Assembly: GCA_003151435.1 (NCBI GenBank)
Contig: PLXP01000138.1
Coordinates: forward strand, 8,406 to 45,840
Direction of reading: 5' to 3'
DNA from: Acidobacteriaceae bacterium
Lineage (GTDB): Bacteria; Acidobacteriota; Terriglobia; Terriglobales; Acidobacteriaceae
Length of the DNA: 37,435 bases
Of the stretch, positions 9,008 through 16,863 are shown one piece after another. Positions within the stretch are counted from its first letter, which is position 1, and each line of letters starts with the position of its first letter. Both the position numbers and the translations under genes were made by a program. The notes below the pieces were generated by a model that was not told where the DNA came from, did not search any database, and saw only the letters and a program-made list of their open reading frames with translations.

Positions 9008-10429
9008 ATGAGCCTGGTAGTGATGAAGTTTGGCGGCACGTCGGTGGAGGATCCGGCGGCCATCTGCCGTACCGCAGCCATCGTGGCTGGACGCGTCGCC
9101 GCGGGCAAGAACCCCGTGGTGGTGGTCAGCGCCATGGCCAAGGTGACTGACCAGTTGCTGCGTGCGGCTGGAGCCGCTTCGCTGGGCGATCGGACCGGCG
9201 CATTGGCGATCAGTTCGCGCCTCCGCTCGCGCCATCGCGACACGGCTTGCGACCTGATCAAGGACGCCAAGAGCTCGGCCGCGCTGATCACCTGGATTGA
9301 CCAGAAGTTCGATCAACTGGACGAGGTCCTGCGCGGTCTAGCGGCGATTCTGGAACTGACGCCGCGCATTTCCGACCTGATTGTGAGCTACGGCGAGCGC
9401 ATTTCAAGCCGCATTATTGCCGCGGCGTTTTGTGAGCGCGGCATTCATGCTGTACATGTCGACGCGCGTGAAATTGTCATCACCGATTCGCAGTTTCAGA
9501 AGGCGATTCCACAGGATTCCATCATCGAAAAGCTGGCCAATGAGAAGCTGAGGCCCCTGATGGCCGAAGGCAAAGTGCCGGTTTTGGGCGGCTTCATCGG
9601 ATCGAACGAGGCAGGCATTACCACCACGCTCGGCCGCGGCGGCTCGGACTTTACCGGCGCCCTGATCGGCGGGGCGCTGGCGGCCGATGCCATCGAGATC
9701 TGGACTGACGTGGATGGCATCATGACCAGCGACCCGCGGGTGTGTCCGGATGCGTTGCGCGTGAAGGTGATCAGCTTTGAAGAAGCTGCGGAGCTGGCAT
9801 ACTTCGGCGCCAAGGTGCTGCATCCGGCCACCATTTTGCCGGCGGTCAAGAAGAACATTCCGGTGCTCGTGCTCAACAGCCGCAACCCCGGCAACGACGG
9901 CACGCGAATCACCTCGCTGGCCCCGCATTGCAGCAGCCCCTTCAAGTCGATTGCAGTGAAGAAGAAGCTGAGCATCATCGATGTAGTGGCCAGCCGCATG
10001 TTGATGACGCATGGCTATCTGAAGGCCATCTTCGACATCTTCGACAAGCATCAGTGTCCGGTGGACATGGTTTCGACGAGCGAGGTGTCGGTGTCGCTGA
10101 CCGTGGACTCGAATGACAAGCTGCCGGCGATTGCAGCCGACCTGAGCAAGCTGGCCGATGTGAAATATGAGGGCAAGAAGGCGCTGATCTGCATGGTGGG
10201 CGAGGACATTCGCGGCCAGAACGGCATGGCGGCGCAGGTGTTCGCGGCCATTCGCCACATCAACGTGCGCATGATCTCGCAGGGCGCCAGCGAGATCAAC
10301 ATGAGCTTCATGATCGAGGAAGACGATGCGGACGAGGCGGTGCGCTCGCTGCATGCGGCCTTCTTCCAAAATCCCGATCCGACGATCTTCGATGTGGAAG
10401 CGCGAAAAGCAGCTGCGGTCAGGAGCTGA
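9008..10429 (+). CDS. lysC: Aspartate kinase, monofunctional
   Basis: 473 aa. Phosphorylates aspartate, the first step of the aspartate-family pathway. Seen: the kinase N-terminus VMKFGGTSVEDPA (5-17), the nucleotide/substrate region TTLGRGGSDFTGALIGGALAADA, WTDVDGIMTSDPR, and FEEAAELAYFGAKVLHP. The C-terminal third, from about residue 310, holds two ACT regulatory domains (SIIDVVASRML, then LICMVGEDIRGQNGMAAQ), suggesting feedback control by an end-product amino acid. There is no homoserine dehydrogenase fusion. AGGAAG lies 6 nt before the ATG. dapB begins 5 nt after the stop, so the two are almost certainly co-transcribed. Confidence 0.96.
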   Translation: MSLVVMKFGGTSVEDPAAICRTAAIVAGRVAAGKNPVVVVSAMAKVTDQLLRAAGAASLGDRTGALAISSRLRSRHRDTACDLIKDAKSSAALITWIDQKFDQLDEVLRGLAAILELTPRISDLIVSYGERISSRIIAAAFCERGIHAVHVDAREIVITDSQFQKAIPQDSIIEKLANEKLRPLMAEGKVPVLGGFIGSNEAGITTTLGRGGSDFTGALIGGALAADAIEIWTDVDGIMTSDPRVCPDALRVKVISFEEAAELAYFGAKVLHPATILPAVKKNIPVLVLNSRNPGNDGTRITSLAPHCSSPFKSIAVKKKLSIIDVVASRMLMTHGYLKAIFDIFDKHQCPVDMVSTSEVSVSLTVDSNDKLPAIAADLSKLADVKYEGKKALICMVGEDIRGQNGMAAQVFAAIRHINVRMISQGASEINMSFMIEEDDADEAVRSLHAAFFQNPDPTIFDVEARKAAAVRS

Positions 10430-10434
10430 AACAC

Positions 10435-11112
10435 ATGCTTTTTCTCGTCCTTGGTAAAGGAAAAACCGGGAGCCTGGTGGCCGATGTGGCTCGCGAACGC
10501 GGCCACGGCGTGCGGGCGCTCGATATCACCGAGAACAGCGGCGCGTCGGCCCTCACAGCGCCCTTGCTGGCCGGCGTGGATGTGGTGATCGACTTTACCG
10601 CTCCCGGCGCCGCGGTGGAAAACATGCGCGCAGTACTGTCGCTGGGGGCGCGGATTGTGGTGGGAACGACCGGATGGTACGCCCATGTGGAAGAGATGAA
10701 GGCGCTGGCCCAGAAACGCGGAGGCGGGCTTCTCTACGGCACCAACTTCTCCATCGGCGTGCAAAAGCTCTTCCGGCTCACCGCTGACCTGGCGAAGCTG
10801 GAAGGCTACAAGTTCTCCATCAGCGAGACGCACCACACGTCGAAGCTCGATGCCCCTTCGGGAACGGCGATCACGCTCAAAGAGATCATTCAGGCGGCGA
10901 AGCCGGGCGTTGAGATTCCGGTGACTTCGCACCGCGTGGGGGACGCCAACGGCGAGCACGTGGTGACCGCGACCAGCGAGCACGATGTGTTGGAGCTGAG
11001 ACACGACGCGCACAGCCGCCGCGGCTTTGCGCTGGGCGCCGTGCGCGCCGCCGAGTGGCTGGCCGGGAAGTTCGGGGCCTGGGACTTCCGCGAAATCTCC
11101 GATCAGCTTTAG
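10435..11112 (+). CDS. dapB: 4-hydroxy-tetrahydrodipicolinate reductase
   Basis: 225 aa. Catalyses the NAD(P)H-dependent reduction step after DapA in diaminopimelate and lysine synthesis. Seen: the N-terminal nucleotide-binding loop LGKGKTGSLV (a variant of the usual GxxGxMG), the motifs VIDFTAPGA and VVGTTGW, GTNFSIGV (102-109), and the signature ETHHTSKLDAPSGTA (131-145) containing the catalytic His pair and Lys. It is shorter than the roughly 270-aa E. coli enzyme but all core motifs are present. A GGAG for its ATG lies at the end of lysC, 5 nt before the start of the intergenic gap. No dapA is present in this cluster. Confidence 0.93.
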   Translation: MLFLVLGKGKTGSLVADVARERGHGVRALDITENSGASALTAPLLAGVDVVIDFTAPGAAVENMRAVLSLGARIVVGTTGWYAHVEEMKALAQKRGGGLLYGTNFSIGVQKLFRLTADLAKLEGYKFSISETHHTSKLDAPSGTAITLKEIIQAAKPGVEIPVTSHRVGDANGEHVVTATSEHDVLELRHDAHSRRGFALGAVRAAEWLAGKFGAWDFREISDQL

Positions 11113-11478
11113 CTTCGGCGCTCGCCTGCAAAATGGGACGCAAAAGCCGGCCTTGACCCTGCCGTAAGTCCTTTGCAGAAAATACCCTTCCGCAGGAGCA
11201 CAATCGTAAATGGAGAGGAAGCGACAAGTCCCAATCCTGAGCAGGTGAAGATCGGGTACCCCCCTCCCCCCCTCCCGAAATGTTGGCAATTCTTGGTTTA
11301 ACTTAAATAAAATCAATAGGTTACAGCAATAATCTCCGCCAAATACCAACGATCACGTGCTTTAAAATCAGCAACTTACAGAAGGAAGAGCGTCGGAATT
11401 GTGCGGAAAAACGCACAAAAAGCCGCCACCTGACACAAGGATGGCTTCTTCCGCAGCCTATAAAACCCCGCGCATTCC
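11113..11478. other. Intergenic region with C-rich tract (G-quadruplex motif on minus strand)
   Basis: 366 bp between convergent dapB and the NarL/LuxR-type regulator. It holds a polypyrimidine tract of C6-T-C7-T-C3 at 11259-11276, which on the minus strand satisfies a four-run G-quadruplex pattern, then an AT-richer stretch and the hairpins near 11403-11447. No coding frame with recognisable motifs was found. Confidence 0.55.
11417..11447 (-). terminator. Likely terminator of the NarL/LuxR-type regulator gene
   Basis: Read on the minus strand, AAGCC..GGCTT arms (with an inner CC/GG pairing and an internal loop) are followed by TTTTT at 11417-11421, about 35-60 nt after the regulator's stop codon. 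The stem is imperfect. A second hairpin, GTGCG..CGCAC, follows directly. Confidence 0.4.
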
Positions 11479-12159
11479 TTAGGCGACCGCTGGGGGCGCG
11501 GCTTGTTCTTCGGCTTCGAGCTTGCTGCCTACCTCAGCGGCTGCCTGGGCCAGCACGCGGTGGTGGATGGTGAAAAGCGCCAGTTCCAGCCGATCGCTGA
11601 CGCCGGTCTTGTCGTAGATGGAGCGCAGGTAGTTTTTGATCACCTGTTCAGTGGTTTTTAGGCGGAGGGCGATCTCGCGGTTTTTGCAGCCCTGCACGAT
11701 GAGGGCGACGATGCGCATCTCCTTGGGAGTGAGGCGGTCGCGGACGCGGGTGCCCACCATATCGTCCTCGGGAGAGTTGGCCAGTGCCAGTTGGGGTGGA
11801 ATCCAGGTGTCTCCGGCGGCAACGCGGCGCACGCACTCCACCAGCGACGAACCGCTGACGCTGCGGAATACGACTCCGCGAAATCCATGCTGGAGATAGG
11901 CGCCAACGTTTTCATTGTTTTCAGCGATGACGATGCCGCGGCTGCCAGCCGACTCGAGCATTCGGCGCAGGCTTGGCAGGTCAGGGCGCAGAGATGCCGC
12001 GAAGAGCACAATGGCGCCCGGGAAAGTGGTAATGGCGTGCATCATGCGCTCGAGATCGGCGCATTGGGCAATGATCCGCAAATCTTCGTCCATGGCCAGG
12101 ACCTTGGCGGTGCCTGCCCGAAAGATAGCCTGGGAATCAGCAAGAATGATCTTGTTCAT
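11479..12159 (-). CDS. NarL/FixJ-type regulator with degenerate receiver
   Basis: 226 aa. The N-terminal part (1-120) aligns with a NarL-type receiver (KIILADSQAIFRAG), but key residues are missing: the second acidic residue is Ser9, the phospho-acceptor position in PGAIVLFAAS is Phe53 or a neighbour rather than Asp, and the conserved Lys near residue 99 is Arg. The C-terminal LuxR-type HTH (143-200) is intact: LTPKEMRIVALIVQGCKNREIA and KNYLRSIYDKTGV. It probably binds DNA without phosphorylation control. ATG at 12159 is chosen because GAGG lies 8 nt upstream and the receiver starts there; the frame is open to 12348 without conserved sequence. It is divergent from the receiver/flavoprotein gene at 12597, a plausible target. 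Confidence 0.85.
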   Translation of the reverse strand: MNKIILADSQAIFRAGTAKVLAMDEDLRIIAQCADLERMMHAITTFPGAIVLFAASLRPDLPSLRRMLESAGSRGIVIAENNENVGAYLQHGFRGVVFRSVSGSSLVECVRRVAAGDTWIPPQLALANSPEDDMVGTRVRDRLTPKEMRIVALIVQGCKNREIALRLKTTEQVIKNYLRSIYDKTGVSDRLELALFTIHHRVLAQAAAEVGSKLEAEEQAAPPAVA

Positions 12160-12596
12160 GTCGTGCGCCTCATCGGCAACGCCTCTGCGCAAAAGCATCA
12201 TTGGAGCCAGCAAAGCCCCGGTTACGGCTAGTCCCCAATGCCACCCTTTTACTTCAGCAAGAGAATTTCTGCCTCTTTGGGAACTATCGGCAAAGAGACG
12301 AAAACTCTGCGAGTGTCTGAATTTGCGACACCCGGAAAGCCGGGACATGCCTTTCGTTACGTCTTGATTCCCCCGTTGAGCAACGAGAAGGTGGTTTCTT
12401 ATGAAAGAGCTTACAGTGTGACGAGCTTAGTGGAAAACCAAAAATTGAACAAGCCCGGAAGGGCGTGTTTACCGGAAGGGCACACGAAAGGGCTTGGGAG
12501 CGGCCGCCAGCGAGGGATATGTAGTTCCGTTTGGCAGGTGGAACGAATTGACGAGGTTGACATTGCGGGTGCGGACACAGGCCCTAGACTAGAAGG
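12160..12596. other. Divergent intergenic region with several hairpins and a 10-bp direct repeat
   Basis: 437 bp between the NarL-type regulator and the receiver-flavoprotein operon. Hairpins seen: CTCTTTG..CAAAGAG (12273-12297, 7-bp arms), GTGTC..GACAC (12313-12331), CCCGG AAAG CCGGG (12331-12344), GCCC GGAA GGGC (12453-12464), CGTGT..ACACG (12464-12486) and an enclosing AAGCCC..GGGCTT (12451-12495). CCGGAAGGGC occurs twice, at 12455-12464 and 12472-12481. I do not recognise a known riboswitch class. No convincing promoter pair was found for the plus-strand gene (TTGACA at 12557 has no -10 at proper spacing). Confidence 0.5.
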
Positions 12597-14246
12597 ATGG
12601 CGAGGCCGATTTTACTGGCTGTGGACGACGACGTATACGTTCTGGAGGCAGTGGTCCAGGACCTGCGGCGGCACTATGGAGCCGAATACCGGATTATGCG
12701 CGCCGCCAGCGGGCAAGCGGCGCTGGACACGCTGGCGCAGGTAAAGGCTCGCGAGGAACCTGTGGCGCTGCTGCTGAGCGATCAGCGAATGCCGGGAATG
12801 GCGGGGGTGGAGTTTCTGGAGCGATCGCGGGACCTGTATCCCGAAGCGCGCCGAGTGCTGCTGACCGCCTACGCGGATACGGAGGCGGCCATCCAGGCCA
12901 TCAATTCGGCCCGCATTCACTATTACCTGAACAAACCGTGGGATCCTCCGGAGGAGAAGCTCTACCCGGTGCTGACGGACCTGCTGGACGACTGGAAGGC
13001 GGGCTACCGGCCGGCGTTCGAGGGGTTGCGCGTGGTGGGTCTCCGCTGGTCGCTGCGAGACCACAAGGTGCGCAGTTTCCTATCGAGCAACCATGTGCCC
13101 TATCGCTGGCTCGACATTGCGGGCGACGAAGCCCAAAAACTGCTGGAAGAGCGAAAGCTGGAGCCCAACCAGTTGCCGGTGGTGCTGTTTCCTGACGGCA
13201 GCTCACTGGTGGACCCGGAACCGGAGATTCTGGCGGGGCGCGTGGGGCTCAGTCTCAAGGCAACGCAGGAGTTCTATGACCTGGTGGTGGTGGGAGCCGG
13301 ACCCGCGGGTTTGGCGGCCGCGGTGTATGGCGCCAGCGAAGGGCTGCGGACGCTGGTGATGGAGCCGGTAGCGCCCGGTGGGCAGGCCGGATCGACGTCG
13401 AAAATCGAAAACTATCTCGGTTTTCCGGCCGGAATCACCGGGGCCGACATGGGGCGGCGCGCGCACATCCAGGCCACGCGTTTTGGGGCCGAATTTGTGA
13501 CGCAGAGGGCTACCGGGCTGCGCATCGACGGCCAATACCGATTTGTGCAGATGGCCGACGGGCGCGAGGTGTCATGCCACGCGGCGCTGCTGGCGCCGGG
13601 GGTGCAGTATCGCAAGCTCGACATTCCGGGCGGGGAGCAACTGACGGGCCGCGGCATCTATTACGGCGCGGCGCTGGTGGAGGCGGCGGCCTGCAAGGAT
13701 GAGGACGTGTACATGGTGGGCGCCGCCAACTCCGCCGGGCAGGCCGCCCTGCACTTCTCCAAAGTGGCCCGCAAGGTGGTGATGTTGGTACGCGGCAAAG
13801 GCCTTGCGGCCACCATGTCGAAATATTTGATCGATGAGATCGGTCACACATCCAATATTGTGTTGAAACCCGGCACGCAGGTGCTGGAGGCGATGGGCGA
13901 GGAGCACCTGGAAGCTTTGCGGCTGGGTGGGCCCGACGGCGAGACGCAGGTGCCGGCTTCGTCGCTGTTTGTGTTTATTGGAGCGGCGCCGCGTACGGAT
14001 TGGCTCCCGCCGGCGATTTTGCGGGACGAGAAGGGCTTTTTGCTGGCCGGGCCGGATCTTCGGACGGACGGTAAACTGCCGCCGGAGTGGCGGGAACAGC
14101 GCGATCCGTTCCTGCTTGAGTCCAGCGTAGCGGGCGTTTTTGTGGCCGGGGACGTGCGGCACGGATCAGTGAAGCGCGTGGCTTCAGCGGTGGGCGAGGG
14201 CTCAATCGCGGTGCAGTTTGTGCATCAATATCTGGCTGGATTTTAG
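12597..14246 (+). CDS. Receiver / glutaredoxin-like / thioredoxin-reductase-like fusion flavoprotein
   Basis: 549 aa. Residues 1-130 are a response-regulator receiver with the acidic pocket D10-D12, phospho-acceptor D62 (LLSDQRMPGM), T90 and K113 (LNKPW). Residues about 144-215 look like a glutaredoxin fold, but the CxxC position reads WSLR (151-154). Residues 227-549 are a thioredoxin-reductase-like flavoprotein: FAD motif GAGPAG (233-238), GGQAGSTSKIENYLGFP, NAD(P)H motif GAANSA (375-380) and GDVRHGSVKRVASAVGEG. The CATC centre of true thioredoxin reductase aligns to A358-A-L-V361. Only two cysteines remain (C327, C366). The family is known in databases as a fused response regulator/thioredoxin reductase, but disulfide reductase chemistry is unlikely here. 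A histidine kinase follows 58 bp downstream. AGAAGG abuts the ATG, unusually close for a ribosome-binding site. Confidence 0.88.
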   Translation: MARPILLAVDDDVYVLEAVVQDLRRHYGAEYRIMRAASGQAALDTLAQVKAREEPVALLLSDQRMPGMAGVEFLERSRDLYPEARRVLLTAYADTEAAIQAINSARIHYYLNKPWDPPEEKLYPVLTDLLDDWKAGYRPAFEGLRVVGLRWSLRDHKVRSFLSSNHVPYRWLDIAGDEAQKLLEERKLEPNQLPVVLFPDGSSLVDPEPEILAGRVGLSLKATQEFYDLVVVGAGPAGLAAAVYGASEGLRTLVMEPVAPGGQAGSTSKIENYLGFPAGITGADMGRRAHIQATRFGAEFVTQRATGLRIDGQYRFVQMADGREVSCHAALLAPGVQYRKLDIPGGEQLTGRGIYYGAALVEAAACKDEDVYMVGAANSAGQAALHFSKVARKVVMLVRGKGLAATMSKYLIDEIGHTSNIVLKPGTQVLEAMGEEHLEALRLGGPDGETQVPASSLFVFIGAAPRTDWLPPAILRDEKGFLLAGPDLRTDGKLPPEWREQRDPFLLESSVAGVFVAGDVRHGSVKRVASAVGEGSIAVQFVHQYLAGF

Positions 14247-14304
14247 CGGCGACGGGTATGAGCGGATCGGGAGCGGGTGCGGAGTGGAAATCAGGGAAAC
14301 GGGG

Positions 14305-15789
14305 ATGAACGAGGGCAACAAACCGCTGGAAATCGAATCGATCCCAATCGGCGAAGTTGCCGAAGCTCTGCGCGAATCCGCCCTGTTTGCGGAGACCACC
14401 GTCGCCGATTTGCATGGCGTGGAACAGGTGGAACGCGTCACCGCGAAGGCTGGCGCCACCCTGGTGGAATCGGGCGACACGAAGCTCGCATACTGGCTGG
14501 TGCTCACGGGCAAGATTCGGGCAGAGCGTCCAGAGCCGGATGGATCGCTGACGGAAGTAGGGACGGCGCAGGCCGGAGAGGGCTTTGGCGAAGCTCCGCT
14601 ACTGATGGGCAAGTCCCAGTCAGTGTTTCTGATCAGCGCCGTTGAAGACACGGTTTTATTGCGGTTCACTGAGGATTCGTTCTGGAGTCTGCTGGCCTGC
14701 TGTCCGACGGTGCGCAAGGTGGTGCTGGCGAATATGGCGCAGCGCATGCAGGTGTACCAGGTAGAGGCGCTGCATCGCGAGAAACTGGTGTCGCTGGGCA
14801 CGCTCGCCGCGGGCCTGATGCACGAGTTGCACAATCCCGGCTCGGCGGCCAAGCGCGCAGCGTCGCAACTGCGCGAAAACCTGATGCGGCTGCAGCAGTT
14901 GAGCCTGCGTTTCAGCGATCAACCCAAGACACAGGCGCAACTGGACTGCGTAAAAGGGTTGCTGGAGCACACGATGCGCGGCTGCCACGCGCCTGCGATG
15001 AGCTCGGTGGAGCAGTCGGATGCGGAAGAGCGGATGTCAGAGTGGCTGGCTGCGGCGGGCGTAGACAACGCTTACACAATTGGGCCGGCGCTGGTGGCCA
15101 TCGGTTTCGATCAGGATGAATTGAGTTGCGCGCGGAACGAATTTGAGGCCAGCGCATTTTCAAATGCGCTCAACTGGTTGGAAGCCCTGGTCTCGAGCGT
15201 GTCGCAGGTGTGCGCCATTGAGGAGAGCATTTCGCGCATCTCCGACCTGGTGATGGCGGTAAAGAAGTTTGCCTACGACGAACGCTCACCCGCCAGGGAA
15301 CTGGATGTGCATGACAGCCTGCAGAGCACGCTGACGATTTTGGGACACAAGCTGCGCATCAAGCAGATCGCGGTGGAAAAGTGCTTCAGTGCTTCCCCCT
15401 CGACGATTGCGACGCGCGGCTCGGCGCTGAGCCAGGTATGGACCAACCTGATCGACAATGCCGCGGACGCGTCGCCCGCGAATGGACACATCGAGATTGC
15501 CACGTGGAATGAGCCGGAGTGGCTGGTGGTAAGCATCTCGGATCACGGCGGGGGCATTCCGGCGGAGGTGCGTCCGCGCATCTTTGAGCCATTCTTTACC
15601 ACCAAGCCGCAGGGCTCGGGGACGGGGCTGGGGCTGGAGATTGCGCACCGCATCGTGACAAAGAAGTTCGGCGGAAAGATCGATGTGGAATCGCGGCCGG
15701 GGAATACGCGATTTATTGTGCGTCTGCCGCGCAAAGGTTTTGCCGAGGCCGGAAACTCCGTCAAGCCTGGCAGCAAGTCCGGAGTCTGA
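14305..15789 (+). CDS. Histidine kinase with cNMP-binding-like sensor domain
   Basis: 494 aa from the chosen ATG. Residues about 25-150 form a CAP_ED (cyclic-nucleotide-binding-like) beta-roll, but the Arg-Ser pair that grips cAMP phosphate in CRP reads Gln-Ser (GKSQSV, 102-107), so the ligand may not be cAMP. The dimerisation helix has phospho-acceptor His173 in MHELHNPGS. About 110 residues lie between it and the second helix (SISRISDLVMAVKKFA, about 308-323), a large insertion in place of the usual short turn. The ATPase domain is complete: NLIDNAADA, SDHGGGIP, FEPFFTTK, GSGTGLGL. No transmembrane helix, so cytoplasmic. It presumably phosphorylates the receiver of the preceding gene. The frame is open back to 14218 (29-bp overlap), but ATG 14305 follows AGGGA and begins near the conserved domain. 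Confidence 0.88.
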   Translation: MNEGNKPLEIESIPIGEVAEALRESALFAETTVADLHGVEQVERVTAKAGATLVESGDTKLAYWLVLTGKIRAERPEPDGSLTEVGTAQAGEGFGEAPLLMGKSQSVFLISAVEDTVLLRFTEDSFWSLLACCPTVRKVVLANMAQRMQVYQVEALHREKLVSLGTLAAGLMHELHNPGSAAKRAASQLRENLMRLQQLSLRFSDQPKTQAQLDCVKGLLEHTMRGCHAPAMSSVEQSDAEERMSEWLAAAGVDNAYTIGPALVAIGFDQDELSCARNEFEASAFSNALNWLEALVSSVSQVCAIEESISRISDLVMAVKKFAYDERSPARELDVHDSLQSTLTILGHKLRIKQIAVEKCFSASPSTIATRGSALSQVWTNLIDNAADASPANGHIEIATWNEPEWLVVSISDHGGGIPAEVRPRIFEPFFTTKPQGSGTGLGLEIAHRIVTKKFGGKIDVESRPGNTRFIVRLPRKGFAEAGNSVKPGSKSGV

Positions 15790-15969
15790 TCCTCTTCCTC
15801 TCTTCCCTTTCCATTCTCAGTTCTTCCTGACTTAACCCATACACTCGCAGCTCAAGCGGGAACGAGTGCGCATTGCGCTTTCGTGCTCGCAGGGCGTCCA
15901 CATTGTTGCGGGGAAGCATGGGATCAAGTTGGCTGGCGGTCTGCCGATGTAGCAAGTGGGGAGACTTGC

Positions 15970-16863
15970 ATGACCGATCGCACGGAACTGGTGGAAGCCG
16001 CCCTGGAGAGCTATCCCGAGGGCATCGCGCTCTTTGACCTGGACGGCCAGGTCGTGTTCTGGAACCAGGCGGCGGAGATGCTGACTGGGTTCTGCGGCGG
16101 CGACGTGGTGGGCCGATCGATCCCTGGAGCGTTGGAAGCGCTGACGATTTGCCGCGACTACGAGATGGACGCTGCGGCGGCCAATGGGCCAAGGCCGGGG
16201 CGCGGTTCGCTGGTTCACGCGCAGCATAAGAGGGGCCACGACGTGCCTGCGATTGCGCGCAGTGTAGTGTTGCGCGATGGGCTGGGTGGGCGCATCGGCA
16301 CGGCGGCCGTGTTTCACCTGGCGGAACATAGCACTGCCCTGCCCCATGGAGAGACCAGCGAAGGCGCCGAGGTGAAGCAAAGCCAGGTGGAACTGCAGGA
16401 CCGCATGGAGGCTGAGTTTGAAGCGTTCCTGCATGAAGGGGTTCCGTTTGGCGTGCTTTGGATTACGGTGGACCAGGCTCATGACATGCGCAAAACCCAC
16501 GGGGCGAGGGCCTGCGAAGCGATGCTCGAAATTGTGGAGCGCACCCTGGCGAACGGTTTGCGGGCTGGCGAAGAGATAGGCCGCTGGGGCGACGACGAAT
16601 TCCTTGTGGTTTCGCACGAACGCACGGGCGAGGTGCTGGCCAATCATGGACATGTGTTGGCCGGTCTGGCGCGGACCGCGGACTTTCACTGGTGGGGCGA
16701 CCGGGCGTCGCTGACGGTCAGTGTGGGAGCGGCCGAGGCGGATGAAACCGAGACGCTGCCGCAACTTCTTGAACGGGCCCAATCCGCCATGCTGGCGAGC
16801 GTGCATGGCGGCGGAAATCAAGTTTCACTCGCGCCGAGGGGGCAGGAATGTTTGCCATCGTAG
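15970..16863 (+). CDS. PAS plus degenerate GGDEF protein coupled to motA
   Basis: 297 aa. PAS-like domain at about 8-118 (ALFDLDGQVVFWNQAAEMLTG), a linker, then a GGDEF-family domain at about 145-285. The signature reads GDDEF (207-211, RWGDDEF). More important, the metal-binding Asp and the GTP-contacting Asn of active cyclases are replaced: the stretch ITVDQAHDMRKTHG has Thr and Arg there. The inhibitory RxxD reads RAGE. It is probably inactive as a cyclase and may act as a c-di-GMP, GTP or partner sensor. The start at 15970 has GGGGAG 6 nt upstream; the frame is open to 15883 without conserved sequence. Its last 16 bp overlap the motA start, so it is translationally coupled to the flagellar stator genes. 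Confidence 0.85.
   Translation: MTDRTELVEAALESYPEGIALFDLDGQVVFWNQAAEMLTGFCGGDVVGRSIPGALEALTICRDYEMDAAAANGPRPGRGSLVHAQHKRGHDVPAIARSVVLRDGLGGRIGTAAVFHLAEHSTALPHGETSEGAEVKQSQVELQDRMEAEFEAFLHEGVPFGVLWITVDQAHDMRKTHGARACEAMLEIVERTLANGLRAGEEIGRWGDDEFLVVSHERTGEVLANHGHVLAGLARTADFHWWGDRASLTVSVGAAEADETETLPQLLERAQSAMLASVHGGGNQVSLAPRGQECLPS

Noticed and set aside
10051..11349. 432-aa minus-strand open frame across lysC and dapB
   Set aside because: It lies antisense to two clear genes, and its translation lacks any recognisable domain; it is a high-GC shadow frame.
12160..12348. N-terminal extension of the NarL-type regulator with a hydrophobic stretch (GLAVTGALLAPMMLL)
   Set aside because: The receiver fold starts exactly at ATG 12159, which has GAGG 8 nt upstream; the extension overlaps hairpins and shows no family similarity.
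12557..12590. TTGACA and TAGACT as a promoter giving a leaderless transcript for the receiver-flavoprotein gene
   Set aside because: The hexamers are 22 bp apart, too far for a sigma70 promoter.
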